Shown: piece after piece, positions 19,399 to 28,195 of the stretch | Layout: the number at the start of each line of letters is the position of its first letter | How positions within the stretch are numbered: position 1 is the first letter of the stretch | Origin: Rhizobiaceae bacterium | GTDB taxonomy: Bacteria; Pseudomonadota; Alphaproteobacteria; Rhizobiales; Rhizobiaceae | Reading direction: 5' to 3' | Assembly (NCBI GenBank): GCA_029212415.1 | Contig: JARGOF010000014.1 | Location: 1-64,000, forward strand | Length of the DNA stretch: 64,000 bases | Notes under the pieces: generated by a model | What the model was told of the DNA's origin: nothing | Seen by the model: the letters and a program-made list of their open reading frames with translations, nothing else | Database searches by the model: none | Position numbers and translations under genes: made by a program

Positions 19399-20151
19399 CT
19401 AGCGCCCGAGGTAATTCTCAATGACTTTCTGATTGGAACTGACATGGTCGAGCGAGCCTTCTGCCAGAACCGAACCCTCGGCCAGCACGGTCACCTTGAC
19501 ATCCAGATCGCGCACGAAGCTCATGTCATGCTCGACCACCACCACGGATCGGGATTTGGCGATTTCCCGCAACAAGCGCGCGGTTTCTTCTGTTTCGGCG
19601 TCCGTCATGCCTGCAACGGGCTCGTCGACAAGCAGCAATTTGGGTTCCTGTGCCAGCAACATGCCAATTTCCAGCCATTGCTTCTGTCCGTGGGAAAGAT
19701 TGGCGGCCAATTCGTCTTTGCGGGCAGCCAGACGGGTTGTCTCCAGAATGTCGTGGATCTGGTCGCGGTCTCGCTGCGTTGTGACGTAGAACAGGGTGGC
19801 GAATACACTGCGGTTGCGATTGAGCGCCAGTTCGAGATTGTCCCAGACGGTATGGCTTTCGAAGACGGTTGGTTTTTGAAACTTGCGGCCGATGCCCAGT
19901 TGGGCAATATCGGTTTCATCGTGCCGGGTCAGATCAATGCCGCCGTCGAAGATCACATCGCCGCTGTCAGGTCTTGTCTTGCCGGTCACAATATCCATCA
20001 TGGTGGTCTTGCCGGCACCATTGGGGCCGATGATGGCCCGCATTTCACCGGGCTGCAGAATGAGTGACAGATTGTTGATGGCCTTGAAGCCGTCAAAGGA
20101 CACGTGGACACCGTCCAGATAGAGCAGACTTCCCGCTGCGGATTTGGTCAT
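19399..20151 (-). CDS. urtD: Urea ABC transporter ATP-binding protein UrtD
   Basis: This 250-residue LivG-like ABC ATPase has Walker A GPNGAGKTTMMDIVTGKTRPD, signature LSHGQKQWLEIGMLLAQEPKLLLVDEP and the UrtD-typical AGMTDAETEETARLL. It energises urea import with UrtE. The start overlaps the urtC stop by four bases (ATGA, 20148-20151). Confidence 0.96.
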   Translation of the reverse strand: MTKSAAGSLLYLDGVHVSFDGFKAINNLSLILQPGEMRAIIGPNGAGKTTMMDIVTGKTRPDSGDVIFDGGIDLTRHDETDIAQLGIGRKFQKPTVFESHTVWDNLELALNRNRSVFATLFYVTTQRDRDQIHDILETTRLAARKDELAANLSHGQKQWLEIGMLLAQEPKLLLVDEPVAGMTDAETEETARLLREIAKSRSVVVVEHDMSFVRDLDVKVTVLAEGSVLAEGSLDHVSSNQKVIENYLGR

Positions 20152-21299
20152 TCTGCAGCCCTCACTGTTGGCTCGGCAACCGGCGTGTCGGATTTTGCCG
20201 TGCGACGCCGCAGCCAGGCCATGGCGCTGGAAAAACTGCCGACAACACCTTTGGGAAGGAACAATGTTGTGGCAACAAACAGTGCGCCAAGAGCGAAAAG
20301 CCAGAATTCGGGGAAAGCTGCAGTGAAGACGGATTTGCCTGCATTGACCAGCACTGCGCCAATGATCGGTCCAATCAGCGTGCCCCTGCCGCCCACGGCT
20401 GTCCAGATAACCACTTCGATCGAATTGGCGGGTGCGAATTCGCCCGGATTGATGATGCCGACCTGCGGCACATAGAGCGCCCCGGCTATGCCGGCCATCA
20501 TGGCTGATACAACGAAGACAAAGAGTTTTACGTTTTCGACACGGTAGCCGATAAAACGCGACCGGCTTTCCGCATCACGCACCGCGACCAGCACCTTGCC
20601 GAATTTGGAGCGCACGATGCCTGAGCAGATGAGAAAGGATGCTGCCAGAGCCAGCGCAGATGCGGAAAACAGCGCGGCTCTGGTGGTGTCAGACTGGATG
20701 TCATAGCCCAGAATATCCTTGAAATCGGTCAGCCCATTGTTTCCGCCAAAGCCCATTTCATTGCGAAAGAAGGCCAGTAAAAGCGCATAGGTCATGGCCT
20801 GGGTGATGATCGACAGATAGACGCCGGTGACGCGGCTGCGGAAGGCAAACCAGCCGAAGACGAAGGCCAGGACGCCGGGGACAAGAAGGATCATCAGGGC
20901 GGCGAACCAGAACTGGTCAAACCCGAGCCAGAACCAGGGCAGTTCCTTCCAGTTCAAAAAGACCATGAAATCGGGCAGGATCGGATCACCATAAACGCCG
21001 CGCGAGCCGATCTGACGCATCAGATACATGCCCATGGCGTAGCCGCCCAGTGCGAAGAAAGCGCCGTGCCCCAAAGACAGGATGCCGCAATAGCCCCACA
21101 CTAGATCCAGCGCCAGGGCCAGAAGGGCATAGGTCAGATATTTGCCGATCAGGCTGATGGTGAAGTTGGAAACATGAAAAGCACTGTCAGACGGCAGCAA
21201 GAGATTGGATGCAGGCACCAATATGGCCAGCGCAATCAGGGCAGAGACAACCCAGATGGCGCGCCGGTCCAGAGCCTTGAACAGGAATGAGGTGATCAT
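20148..21299 (-). CDS. urtC: Urea ABC transporter permease UrtC
   Basis: 383 residues with about nine or ten membrane segments. LivM-type motifs include GYCGILSLGHGAFFALGGYAMGMYLMRQ and AGIAGALYVPQVGIINPGEFAPANSIEVVIW followed by GGRGTLIGPIIGA. It forms the inner-membrane channel with UrtB. Four-base overlaps with both urtB and urtD show a translationally coupled operon. Confidence 0.96.
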   Translation of the reverse strand: MITSFLFKALDRRAIWVVSALIALAILVPASNLLLPSDSAFHVSNFTISLIGKYLTYALLALALDLVWGYCGILSLGHGAFFALGGYAMGMYLMRQIGSRGVYGDPILPDFMVFLNWKELPWFWLGFDQFWFAALMILLVPGVLAFVFGWFAFRSRVTGVYLSIITQAMTYALLLAFFRNEMGFGGNNGLTDFKDILGYDIQSDTTRAALFSASALALAASFLICSGIVRSKFGKVLVAVRDAESRSRFIGYRVENVKLFVFVVSAMMAGIAGALYVPQVGIINPGEFAPANSIEVVIWTAVGGRGTLIGPIIGAVLVNAGKSVFTAAFPEFWLFALGALFVATTLFLPKGVVGSFSSAMAWLRRRTAKSDTPVAEPTVRAAE

Positions 21300-22906
21300 G
21301 CTTCGACGGCCCGTCCCTTGAGTGCAAACAGCCCGCGTGGCCGTTTCTGAATGAAAAGGATGATGAAGACGAGAATCAGGATCTTGGCCAGAACAGCACC
21401 GGCAAAGGGCTCAAGGAACTTGTTGGCGACCCCCAGCGTCAGTGCCCCGATCAGGGTTCCCCACAGGTTGCCGACTCCGCCGAAAACCACCACCATGAAA
21501 CTGTCGATGATATAGTTCTGCCCCAGGTTGGGCGATACATTGGCGATCTGCGAGAGTGCGACCCCGGCGATCCCGGCAATGCCCGAGCCCAGTGCAAATG
21601 TCAGGGCGTCCACCCAGGGTGTTCTGATGCCCATGGAAGAGGCCATCTTGCGGTTTTGCGTGACGGCCCGCATCTGCAGACCGAAGCCTGTTTTCTTGAG
21701 AACCACAAACAGGGCGGCAAAGACGAAGAGGGCAAAGACCACGATCCACAGCCGGTTGGCCGTCAGGGTCAGTCCGCCAAGCTCATAGGCCCCCGACATC
21801 CATGTCGGATTGCCGACTTCCTTGTTGGTGGAGCCGAAAATGGTGCGGATGGTCTGCTGCAGGATCAGCGAGACCCCCCAGGTTGCCAGCAAGGTTTCAA
21901 GCGGCCGCCCATAGAGAAAGCGGATGATGGTGCGTTCCATCACAAATCCGCAGGAGCCGGAGACCAGAAATGCCAGTGGCAGGGCCAGAGCGAGTGAATA
22001 GTCAAACAGGCCAGGATATCCGTTGCGGATGATCTCCTGAACCACATAGGTCGTATAGGCGCCGAGCATGACCATTTCGCCATGCGCCATATTGATGACG
22101 CCCATCACGCCGAATGTCACGGCCAGGCCGATTGCGGCAAGCAGCAGCACTGAACCAAGCGATATGCCATACCAGACAGTCTGGCCGATATCCCAAAGGG
22201 CAATGGTCTTTTCAATTTCGACGATGGCCTTGTTCGCGGCCGCCGAGACGGGGCCGTCGGACTGGGCGGCAAATTCATTGAGCAGCGGAATGGCCTCGCG
22301 GCCATCGCCTTTCTGAATAAGGCCAATGGCGGCAATCTTGTCGGCATCGGTGGAATCGGATTTCAAAATGACCGATGCGCGCGCCAGTTCCATGGCTGAA
22401 CGCACGTCTGGCGCCTTTTCCTGCACCAGTGCACGATCAAGCGCTTCCAGACTGTCCGGATCTCCGGTCTTGAATATGGTCTGTGCCGCAGCTATCCGGA
22501 CTTGCGGATCGGGGCTGAGCAATGTCAGCGTTCCAATGACGCTGCGGATCAGGCGGCGCAGTGAATTGTTCACCCTGACCTTGCTGACGCTCCCCTTGGG
22601 AACGGTGCCGATATTTTCGGCGGTCAATGGGTCGAAAAGGTCAAAATCCTTTCCTGACTTCTGTGCAATGAAGACCTTTTTGTCTGATTTCCGAAAGTAA
22701 AGCGCACCATCACTCAGGGCCTGGAGCGCTGGTACGGTTTTGGCATCGCCAATTGCCGCAAGGGCTTCAATCTGCGCTGCGCGGGCTTTCAGATTGCCCG
22801 CTGCCATCGCGTCGATGAGGCTGCGCGGGTCTGTTTGGGCGCTGACGCCGGTGATCAGCAATGGCACGATCAGAAGTGCGATCAGAAATCGGATGAGGTG
22901 CTGCAT
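21296..22906 (-). CDS. urtB: Urea ABC transporter permease UrtB with long N-terminal periplasmic domain
   Basis: This 536-residue protein starts with a signal sequence (LIRFLIALLIVPLLITGVSAQ). An extracytoplasmic domain of about 210 residues follows, with alpha-helical HEAT-like repeats (LIDAMAAGNLKARAAQIEALAAIGDAKTVPALQ is one), then a LivH-type permease with eight or so membrane segments (GLAVTFGVMGVINMAHGEMVMLGAYTTYV). Proteobacterial UrtB proteins commonly carry this extra domain; its role is unclear. Confidence 0.95.
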   Translation of the reverse strand: MQHLIRFLIALLIVPLLITGVSAQTDPRSLIDAMAAGNLKARAAQIEALAAIGDAKTVPALQALSDGALYFRKSDKKVFIAQKSGKDFDLFDPLTAENIGTVPKGSVSKVRVNNSLRRLIRSVIGTLTLLSPDPQVRIAAAQTIFKTGDPDSLEALDRALVQEKAPDVRSAMELARASVILKSDSTDADKIAAIGLIQKGDGREAIPLLNEFAAQSDGPVSAAANKAIVEIEKTIALWDIGQTVWYGISLGSVLLLAAIGLAVTFGVMGVINMAHGEMVMLGAYTTYVVQEIIRNGYPGLFDYSLALALPLAFLVSGSCGFVMERTIIRFLYGRPLETLLATWGVSLILQQTIRTIFGSTNKEVGNPTWMSGAYELGGLTLTANRLWIVVFALFVFAALFVVLKKTGFGLQMRAVTQNRKMASSMGIRTPWVDALTFALGSGIAGIAGVALSQIANVSPNLGQNYIIDSFMVVVFGGVGNLWGTLIGALTLGVANKFLEPFAGAVLAKILILVFIILFIQKRPRGLFALKGRAVEA

Positions 22907-22975
22907 GGGTCATTTTTGGTCAGAGGAAAGACAGCGGGCAACAATTGCCCGCTGCAGGATCAGGGCATTTGCGCC

Positions 22976-24271
22976 TTAGCTGCCTTTGCCGCCACAGGTG
23001 GAGGTTTCGACATTGAAGTTGCCGCAGGACAGTGGTTTTCTCCAATCGGAAATCAGCTTGGCTGAATCCGGCAGGTAATCAGACCAGGCATCACCGGCAA
23101 CAAGGCCGTTGGTGCGCTCGACGATTTCGAACTGTCCGTCTGCCTGAATCTCACCAATCAGAACCGGCTTGGTGATGTGGTGGTTCGGCATCATTGCCGA
23201 ATAGCCGCCCGACAGGTTTGGAACCGCCACGCCGACGATTTCGTCAATCACTGTGTCGACATCGGTCGTGCCGGCTTTTTCAACGGCTTTCACCCACATG
23301 TTGAAGCCGATGTAATGGGCTTCCATGGGGTCGTTGGTGACCCGGTTTTCATCGCCTGTAAATGCTTTCCAGGTTTCGATGAATGTTGCATTTTCTTCCG
23401 TGTCGACCGATTGGAAATAGTTCCAGGCAGCCAGGTGACCGACGAGCGGTTCGGTATCGAGACCGGCGAGTTCTTCTTCACCGACCGAGAAAGCAACGAC
23501 GGGAATGTCGGTTGCGGAAATGCCCTGGTTGCCCAGTTCCTTGTAGAAGGGAACATTGGCGTCGCCATTGATGGTGGAAACAACGGCGGTCTTCTTGCCT
23601 TCCGATCCGAATGCCTTGATATCGGAAACAATTGTCTGCCAGTCGGAATGACCGAAGGGCGTATAATTGATCATGATATCTTCGTCCGCGACACCCTTGG
23701 ATTTCAGGTAGGCTTCGAGGATCTTGTTGGTCGTGCGCGGATAGACATAGTCGGTTCCGGCAAGAACCCAACGTTCAACCTCTTCATTGGCCAGCAGATA
23801 GTCAACGGCAGGAATGGCCTGCTGGTTCGGCGCTGCGCCGGTGTAGAAGACATTGCGCTGGCTTTCTTCACCCTCATATTGAACCGGGTAGAAGAGAATG
23901 CCGTTGAGTTCGGCGAAAACCGGCAGAACCGACTTGCGGCTTACCGATGTCCAGTTGCCGAACACGGCCGCAACCTTGTGCACGTCCAGCAGTTCACGTG
24001 CCTTTTCAGCAAAAAGCGGCCAATCGGATGCCGGATCGACAACAACGGCTTCCAGTTGCTGGCCCAGCAGTCCGCCCTTCTTGTTCTGCTCTTCAATGAG
24101 CATCAACATGGCATCTTTCAGTGTTGTTTCTGAAATGGCCATCGTTCCCGAAAGCGAATGGAGGATACCGACTTTGATTGTATCAGCAGCGTTTGCCAAC
24201 GTCGTCGTCATCATGCCAGCGACGAGCGCCGCAAAGCCGATGGATCTGGCTGTGTTTTTCAATATTGTCAT
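22976..24271 (-). CDS. urtA: Urea ABC transporter substrate-binding protein UrtA
   Basis: A protein of about 431 residues with a signal peptide (residues 1-28, ending TLANAAD) and the UrtA core KVGILHSLSGTMAISETTLKDAMLMLIEEQNKKGG and AVFGNWTSVSRKSVLPVFAE. It captures urea in the periplasm. The in-frame ORF extends about 109 codons further upstream, but the ATG at 24271 has a clear GGAGAAC ribosome site and gives a proper signal peptide. It is the first gene of the urt-ure unit. Confidence 0.97.
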   Translation of the reverse strand: MTILKNTARSIGFAALVAGMMTTTLANAADTIKVGILHSLSGTMAISETTLKDAMLMLIEEQNKKGGLLGQQLEAVVVDPASDWPLFAEKARELLDVHKVAAVFGNWTSVSRKSVLPVFAELNGILFYPVQYEGEESQRNVFYTGAAPNQQAIPAVDYLLANEEVERWVLAGTDYVYPRTTNKILEAYLKSKGVADEDIMINYTPFGHSDWQTIVSDIKAFGSEGKKTAVVSTINGDANVPFYKELGNQGISATDIPVVAFSVGEEELAGLDTEPLVGHLAAWNYFQSVDTEENATFIETWKAFTGDENRVTNDPMEAHYIGFNMWVKAVEKAGTTDVDTVIDEIVGVAVPNLSGGYSAMMPNHHITKPVLIGEIQADGQFEIVERTNGLVAGDAWSDYLPDSAKLISDWRKPLSCGNFNVETSTCGGKGS

Positions 24272-24283
24272 TTTGTTCTCCGT

Positions 24284-24299
24284 AAGAGGTATTTGCACC
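24284..24299. repeat. 16-base direct repeat, proximal copy (urtA leader)
   Basis: The sequence AAGAGGTATTTGCACC occurs here, just upstream of the urtA ribosome site, and again unchanged at 24558-24573. Its TTTGCACC end resembles half of the NtrC consensus (TGCACC). It overlaps the predicted transcription start of the sigma-54 promoter. Confidence 0.6.
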
Positions 24300-24310
24300 G
24301 TCTTACCAAC

Positions 24311-24326
24311 AGCAGGAATCGTGCCA
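24311..24326 (-). promoter_or_regulatory. Candidate sigma-54 promoter for urtABCDE-ureDABCEFG
   Basis: On the minus strand it reads TGGCACGATTCCTGCT, one mismatch to the core consensus TGGCACG-N4-TTGCW, with GG and GC correctly spaced for -24/-12. Transcription would begin near 24300, giving a leader of about 28 bases before urtA. RpoN/NtrC control of urea use under nitrogen limitation is well known in proteobacteria. Confidence 0.7.
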
Positions 24327-24458
24327 ATTGCTCTCATCGACGATTGATAAGTTTTAACTGCCTGATAAATAATGGAAATAGGGGGGCTTTTTGCTGGCGC
24401 AGAATTGGGCACGATGGCCGTGTTTTGCGCGGGCAAGGAATGTGCAGCTGAAATATAT

Positions 24459-24482
24459 GCACAAAATATAGGCATATTGTGC
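24459..24482. promoter_or_regulatory. Inverted repeat upstream of the urtA promoter
   Basis: GCACAA at 24459-24464 and TTGTGC at 24477-24482 are inverted around 12 bases, with nested TATGC and GCATA arms. It lies about 150 bases upstream of the sigma-54 element, a normal enhancer distance, but the spacing does not fit the NtrC consensus (TGCAC-N7-GTGCA), so the binding protein is unclear. Confidence 0.35.
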
Positions 24483-24557
24483 GCGTTGCAGCATAACAAT
24501 CGGATTGCCGTGACGCGGGTCAGTGTCTGATATAAGACAGGGGGCCGGTTTTTCCGG

Positions 24558-24573
24558 AAGAGGTATTTGCACC
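24558..24573. repeat. 16-base direct repeat, distal copy upstream of urtA
   Basis: Exact second copy of AAGAGGTATTTGCACC, 274 bases from the copy at 24284-24299 and in the same orientation. Confidence 0.6.
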
Positions 24574-24585
24574 ACAAAACCTCGG

Positions 24586-24606
24586 CCCTGCGCTTCATGC
24601 GCAGGG
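24586..24606. other. Hairpin in urtA upstream region
   Basis: Perfect 8-base-pair stem CCCTGCGC / GCGCAGGG with loop TTCAT. It lies between the aminotransferase terminator region and the urtA promoter region; it could be a second terminator for the upstream gene. The DNA from 24607 to 24750 holds nothing else I recognise. Confidence 0.45.
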
Positions 24607-24750
24607 TTTGGTGGCGCTGCGCGACCGCTGCCCATAAGGGTTTGCCGCAGGCTAATCAGCGCCGCCGCAGGCCAAGGTTTTCCAGACGGTAATGACTGGG
24701 TGTCGCGAAATCAACAACGTCGCAAGCGTTGGCTGATGGGTATATCGAGC

Positions 24751-24784
24751 AATGCAGGGCGCAGATTGCTTCGCGCCCTGCATT
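24751..24784 (-). terminator. Hairpin terminator after the aromatic aminotransferase gene
   Basis: Perfect 12-base-pair stem, AATGCAGGGCGC at 24751-24762 and its complement at 24773-24784, loop of 10. It begins 12 bases beyond the aminotransferase stop on the minus strand. No long U-tract follows. Confidence 0.65.
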
Positions 24785-24796
24785 GGTTTCAAACAG

Positions 24797-25981
24797 TCAG
24801 GTGGACGTTGCCACGATGGCGCGCGCCAGTTCGTCAAGTTTGTCACCGGGCAGACCGGCTATATTGATGCGGCTGTCGCCAACGATATAAATGCCGTGTT
24901 CCTCGCGCAAGGTGTCAATCTGCTCGCTCGACAGGCCAAGGCGTGAAAACATGCCTTTTTGATTGGCGATGAAATCGAAACGGGAACTGTTTGAGGCACG
25001 ACGCAGGGCATCTGCAAAATCGCGACGAAGCGATTCCATGCGCTGGCGCATCCCCTCGAGCTCTGCCATCCAGTCGGCGCGCAATTGCGGATCGGTCAGG
25101 ACCATGCGCACAAGGGCTGCGCCATGGTCCGGCGGCATGGAATAGACGCTGCGTGTCACGGAGAGCATTTGGCTCAAACCAATATCTGCCTCGCTGGCAT
25201 TGGCAGCAACCAAAAGGGCAGCGCCGACGCGCTCCCGGTAGACGGCGAAGTTCTTGGAGCAGCTGGCCGCAATCAATACTTCGGGAACCTGGCTTGCCAG
25301 AAGGCGCAGGCCGGCTGCGTCCTGTTCGAGGCCGTCGCCGAAACCCAGATAGGCGAAATCGACAAAGGGCAGCAGGCCCCTTTCCTTGCACAGATCGGCA
25401 ATGATCTGCCATTGTTCCAAATTCAGGTCGGCGCCGGTCGGGTTGTGGCAGCACCCGTGCAACAGCAGGATATCGCCAGCCATGGCGGTGCGCAGTGACC
25501 CCAGCATGGCTTCGAATCTGATCTGGCCGGTTTCGGAGTCGTAATAGGGGTAGGATTGTGGCTTGAGGCCGGCCCCGGACAAAAGTGGCAGGTGATTGGG
25601 CCAGGTCGGGTCGGACAACCAGATGGTGGCGCCGACGCGCGCCCGGTTGAGCATGAGTGCGATGACGGAAAGCGCTCCGGAGCCGCCAGCGGTCTGGCAC
25701 ACGCGCAGCCGATCAGCCGGGACCGCGTCACCCAGGACAATTTCACCCATCGCCTGGCAGAATTCCTTGTCGCCCTGCACGCTGACATAGGACTTTGTCG
25801 TCTGCTCTTCATGAAGGCGTTTTTCAGCCACCCGAATGGCGCGCATGATCGGGGTGTCGCCCTTCTCGTCCTTGTAGACGCCGACGCCCAGATCCAGCTT
25901 GTTTTCGCGCGGGTCTTCACGATATTGCGCCATCAGAGCAAGAATTTTGTCCGGCGGGGCTGGCTTCAGGTTCTCAAGCAT
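24797..25981 (-). CDS. Aromatic/aspartate aminotransferase (class I PLP, TyrB/AspC type)
   Basis: 394 residues starting MLENLKPAPPDKILALMAQYREDPRENKLDLGVGVYKDEKG, the conserved N-terminus of the aspartate/tyrosine aminotransferase Ia group. Other family motifs are LLHGCCHNPTGADL, DFAYLGFGDGLEQD and the PLP-lysine stretch SCSKNFAVYRERVGA. It transfers amino groups between aspartate or aromatic amino acids and 2-oxoglutarate. I prefer the ATG at 25981; a GTG at 26011 is an in-frame alternative. No co-transcribed neighbour is evident. Confidence 0.92.
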   Translation of the reverse strand: MLENLKPAPPDKILALMAQYREDPRENKLDLGVGVYKDEKGDTPIMRAIRVAEKRLHEEQTTKSYVSVQGDKEFCQAMGEIVLGDAVPADRLRVCQTAGGSGALSVIALMLNRARVGATIWLSDPTWPNHLPLLSGAGLKPQSYPYYDSETGQIRFEAMLGSLRTAMAGDILLLHGCCHNPTGADLNLEQWQIIADLCKERGLLPFVDFAYLGFGDGLEQDAAGLRLLASQVPEVLIAASCSKNFAVYRERVGAALLVAANASEADIGLSQMLSVTRSVYSMPPDHGAALVRMVLTDPQLRADWMAELEGMRQRMESLRRDFADALRRASNSSRFDFIANQKGMFSRLGLSSEQIDTLREEHGIYIVGDSRINIAGLPGDKLDELARAIVATST

Positions 25982-26102
25982 TGTCTCTATCCCGAATTGG
26001 TGATGTTCCACCCTTGCTAGCGTTTCTTGTTTCGCGGGTCCAATGTTTTGTCATGCCGCGATACACGCCTTCGGTGCACCGTGCCTGCCAGATTGCCATA
26101 TT

Positions 26103-26135
26103 CAGGCTTGAGGTCAGGCTTGAGGTCAGGCTTGG
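26103..26135. repeat. 12-base tandem repeat
   Basis: The unit CAGGCTTGAGGT occurs twice in tandem (26103-26114, 26115-26126), followed by a partial copy CAGGCTTGG. It lies between the aminotransferase start and the coxF stop, so could vary in copy number without damaging a gene. Confidence 0.7.
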
Positions 26136-26146
26136 AGGGGGGTGGC

Positions 26147-26992
26147 TTAGCCGGTGCTCTCAACCGACCGTTCAACGCTGTTTCCCGCTGCGTCTCCGAT
26201 CTGTCTGCTGCGGCGCAGGGCGACAATCTGGCTGATGATGGAAAGGGCGATTTCCTCGGGTTCCACGGCCTTGATATCGAGACCGGCGGGAGCGTGAATA
26301 TCCGCAATGCGCGCGCCCAACTGCGGATCATGGGCAAGGTCCTTTATGAGCGTCTGGAATTTATGACGGCTTGCGACCATGCCGACATAGCCGGCGCTTG
26401 ACGCGAGCGCTGCACGCAAGGCCTCACGGTCGCGCTGACCCTGGGTTGAAAGAACCAGCGCATCATTGGGGCCGGCCTGGCTGGCTGCAGTGGCAAAGTC
26501 CGGACAGACCTCGTCGGCGGCTTCCATATCCTGGACATTTGCGTCGGACACACCGACGATGGTGCGATAACCGATCGTCCGGGCGATCGCGACCAGGGTG
26601 CGGGCGATGGGTGAGGAACCCAGAACAATCAGGCGGCGGGTGGCTTTCATCGGTTCGAGAAAAACCTCTACCGTGCCGCCGCTGGGGCAGGATGATTTAT
26701 GCAAGGTGGTTCCATCGGTATCGACCGGGGCCACGACCTCATCCTTCGGTTTGATGCGGATCATTCCCGGTTCCTGTGTCTGCAGCGCCTTGAGCCCTTC
26801 CTTCCGGATCGCCCCGGTTACGCATCCACCGCCCAGAAAGCCGTGCAATACACCGTCTTCGGTGACCACGCCCTTGGCGCCCGGTTTGGCCGAGGTTGCA
26901 TGTTTGGTGCGCACGATGGTTGCGATGCAGAAGCTTTGGCCGCTGCCGCGCAATTGTTCGATCAGATCCAGGGTGCTTTCAGAGAGTTTCAT
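26147..26992 (-). CDS. coxF: XdhC/CoxF-family molybdenum hydroxylase maturation protein
   Basis: 281 residues of the XdhC/CoxI family: FCIATIVRTKHATSAKPGAKGVV, GFLGGGCVTGAIRKEGL, then a Rossmann-like C-terminal domain (RRLIVLGSSPIARTLVAIARTIGY). Members bind the molybdenum cofactor and act in its sulfuration and insertion into Mo-hydroxylases. By position after coxD and coxE it corresponds to coxF of Oligotropha-type clusters. It is the last gene of the cox cluster in this window; no coxG-like membrane-recruitment gene follows. Confidence 0.87.
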   Translation of the reverse strand: MKLSESTLDLIEQLRGSGQSFCIATIVRTKHATSAKPGAKGVVTEDGVLHGFLGGGCVTGAIRKEGLKALQTQEPGMIRIKPKDEVVAPVDTDGTTLHKSSCPSGGTVEVFLEPMKATRRLIVLGSSPIARTLVAIARTIGYRTIVGVSDANVQDMEAADEVCPDFATAASQAGPNDALVLSTQGQRDREALRAALASSAGYVGMVASRHKFQTLIKDLAHDPQLGARIADIHAPAGLDIKAVEPEEIALSIISQIVALRRSRQIGDAAGNSVERSVESTG

Positions 26993-27001
26993 ATCCTTCC
27001 C

Positions 27002-28195
27002 TCACAATTGCGCCAATTGCGGCTCAAGGGCTGCAAGGCTTTCAAGGGTATTGGCTGCGGCAAAATAGTCGATGTGCGGCCGCGCGGCCAGCATGGCAGC
27101 GGTGATCGGTGCATAATTCTTCCAGCCCAGAAGCGGATTGAGCCAGATGAGTTTTCTGACGTGCTTCTTCATGCGCGCCAGTTCGGCCTCCAGCTTTTCC
27201 GGTGCGCCGGTATCGTATCCATCGCTCAGGACGATGGCGACGGTGCGTGAATTGGCCATTTTGCGGGCATAGTGCCGGTTGAATTGGCCGAGGCATTCTC
27301 CAAGTTTCGTACCGCCGCCAAAACCCTCGGCCATCAGTGCCAGACGGGTCATCGCGCGGGCCGAATTGCGATCCCGCACGGCGTCGGTGACATGAACGAG
27401 CCTTGTGTGGAAGACGAAGGCATCAGAATGCAGCCAGGCGCAAACCAGGCCTTTGACGAATTGCAGGAAGAAGCGGCTGTAATGTTTCATGGAACCCGAT
27501 ACGTCCAGAAAGACAATGATATGAACCGGTCTGGGGCGGGTTGAGCGGCGAAACAATTCGATCGGCTCGCCGCCACGCGGCAGCGCCGAGCGGATGGTTT
27601 TGCGCAGGTCCAGGCGGTTGCCTTTTTTCGCGGTTTTATAGCGGCGCGACAGACGGTATCGCATGGCCCGGGCCAATTGCAGGGCCAGCGCTTCTGCAGC
27701 CCTGATTTCCTCCGGGTCGACGATGTTTTTCAGATCGGTTTTGCGGTTGACCGAATGTTTTGCAGCGATCAGCCTTCCGCTAGCCTCACCGGCAGGCTGG
27801 TCACCGGTTTCAACTTCAATCTGCGGGGTCTTGCCATCCCCTTCAGGCCGATTGTCGCTGAGATGCTGTTGCCACAGGGGGGCTGGACGCTCGGGCCTTG
27901 TGATATGGGGCGGCGACTTTTGCTGCAGAGATGCCCTGGTGCGGCCGGATTTTATCCAATAGGCCTCGAAAAGATCATCAAAGCGCAACCATTCCTGCCT
28001 GTCTCCGGCCAGCAGGGTTTTCAGCTCGAGCCGCACACGTTGCATCGTCGGCAACGGTTTGGATGACAGATGGTGCGCGATCGTGATGCATTCCTGTGGT
28101 CCCATGGTAAAACCATTGGCGCGCATGTGATTGGTAAAATCAATGATCCGTTCGCTCAGGAGGGCCGGGGGCGCGCTGGTCTGCGATGGCGTCAT
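27002..28195 (-). CDS. coxE: CoxE-like VWA-domain protein
   Basis: 397 residues with a C-terminal von Willebrand A domain containing an intact MIDAS motif DVSGS (residues 231-235), and an N-terminal region with a low-complexity linker (about residues 90-150). CoxE works with the MoxR ATPase CoxD in maturing the Mo-Cu active site of CO dehydrogenase. The start overlaps the coxD stop (TGATG). Confidence 0.92.
   Translation of the reverse strand: MTPSQTSAPPALLSERIIDFTNHMRANGFTMGPQECITIAHHLSSKPLPTMQRVRLELKTLLAGDRQEWLRFDDLFEAYWIKSGRTRASLQQKSPPHITRPERPAPLWQQHLSDNRPEGDGKTPQIEVETGDQPAGEASGRLIAAKHSVNRKTDLKNIVDPEEIRAAEALALQLARAMRYRLSRRYKTAKKGNRLDLRKTIRSALPRGGEPIELFRRSTRPRPVHIIVFLDVSGSMKHYSRFFLQFVKGLVCAWLHSDAFVFHTRLVHVTDAVRDRNSARAMTRLALMAEGFGGGTKLGECLGQFNRHYARKMANSRTVAIVLSDGYDTGAPEKLEAELARMKKHVRKLIWLNPLLGWKNYAPITAAMLAARPHIDYFAAANTLESLAALEPQLAQL

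Noticed and set aside
18074-19402. 442-codon open frame on the plus strand
   Set aside because: Antisense to ureD and urtE, which have intact motifs.
24272-24598. N-terminal extension of the urtA reading frame
   Set aside because: The extra 109 codons would place the signal peptide internally and would cover the sigma-54 element; ATG 24271 has a good ribosome site.
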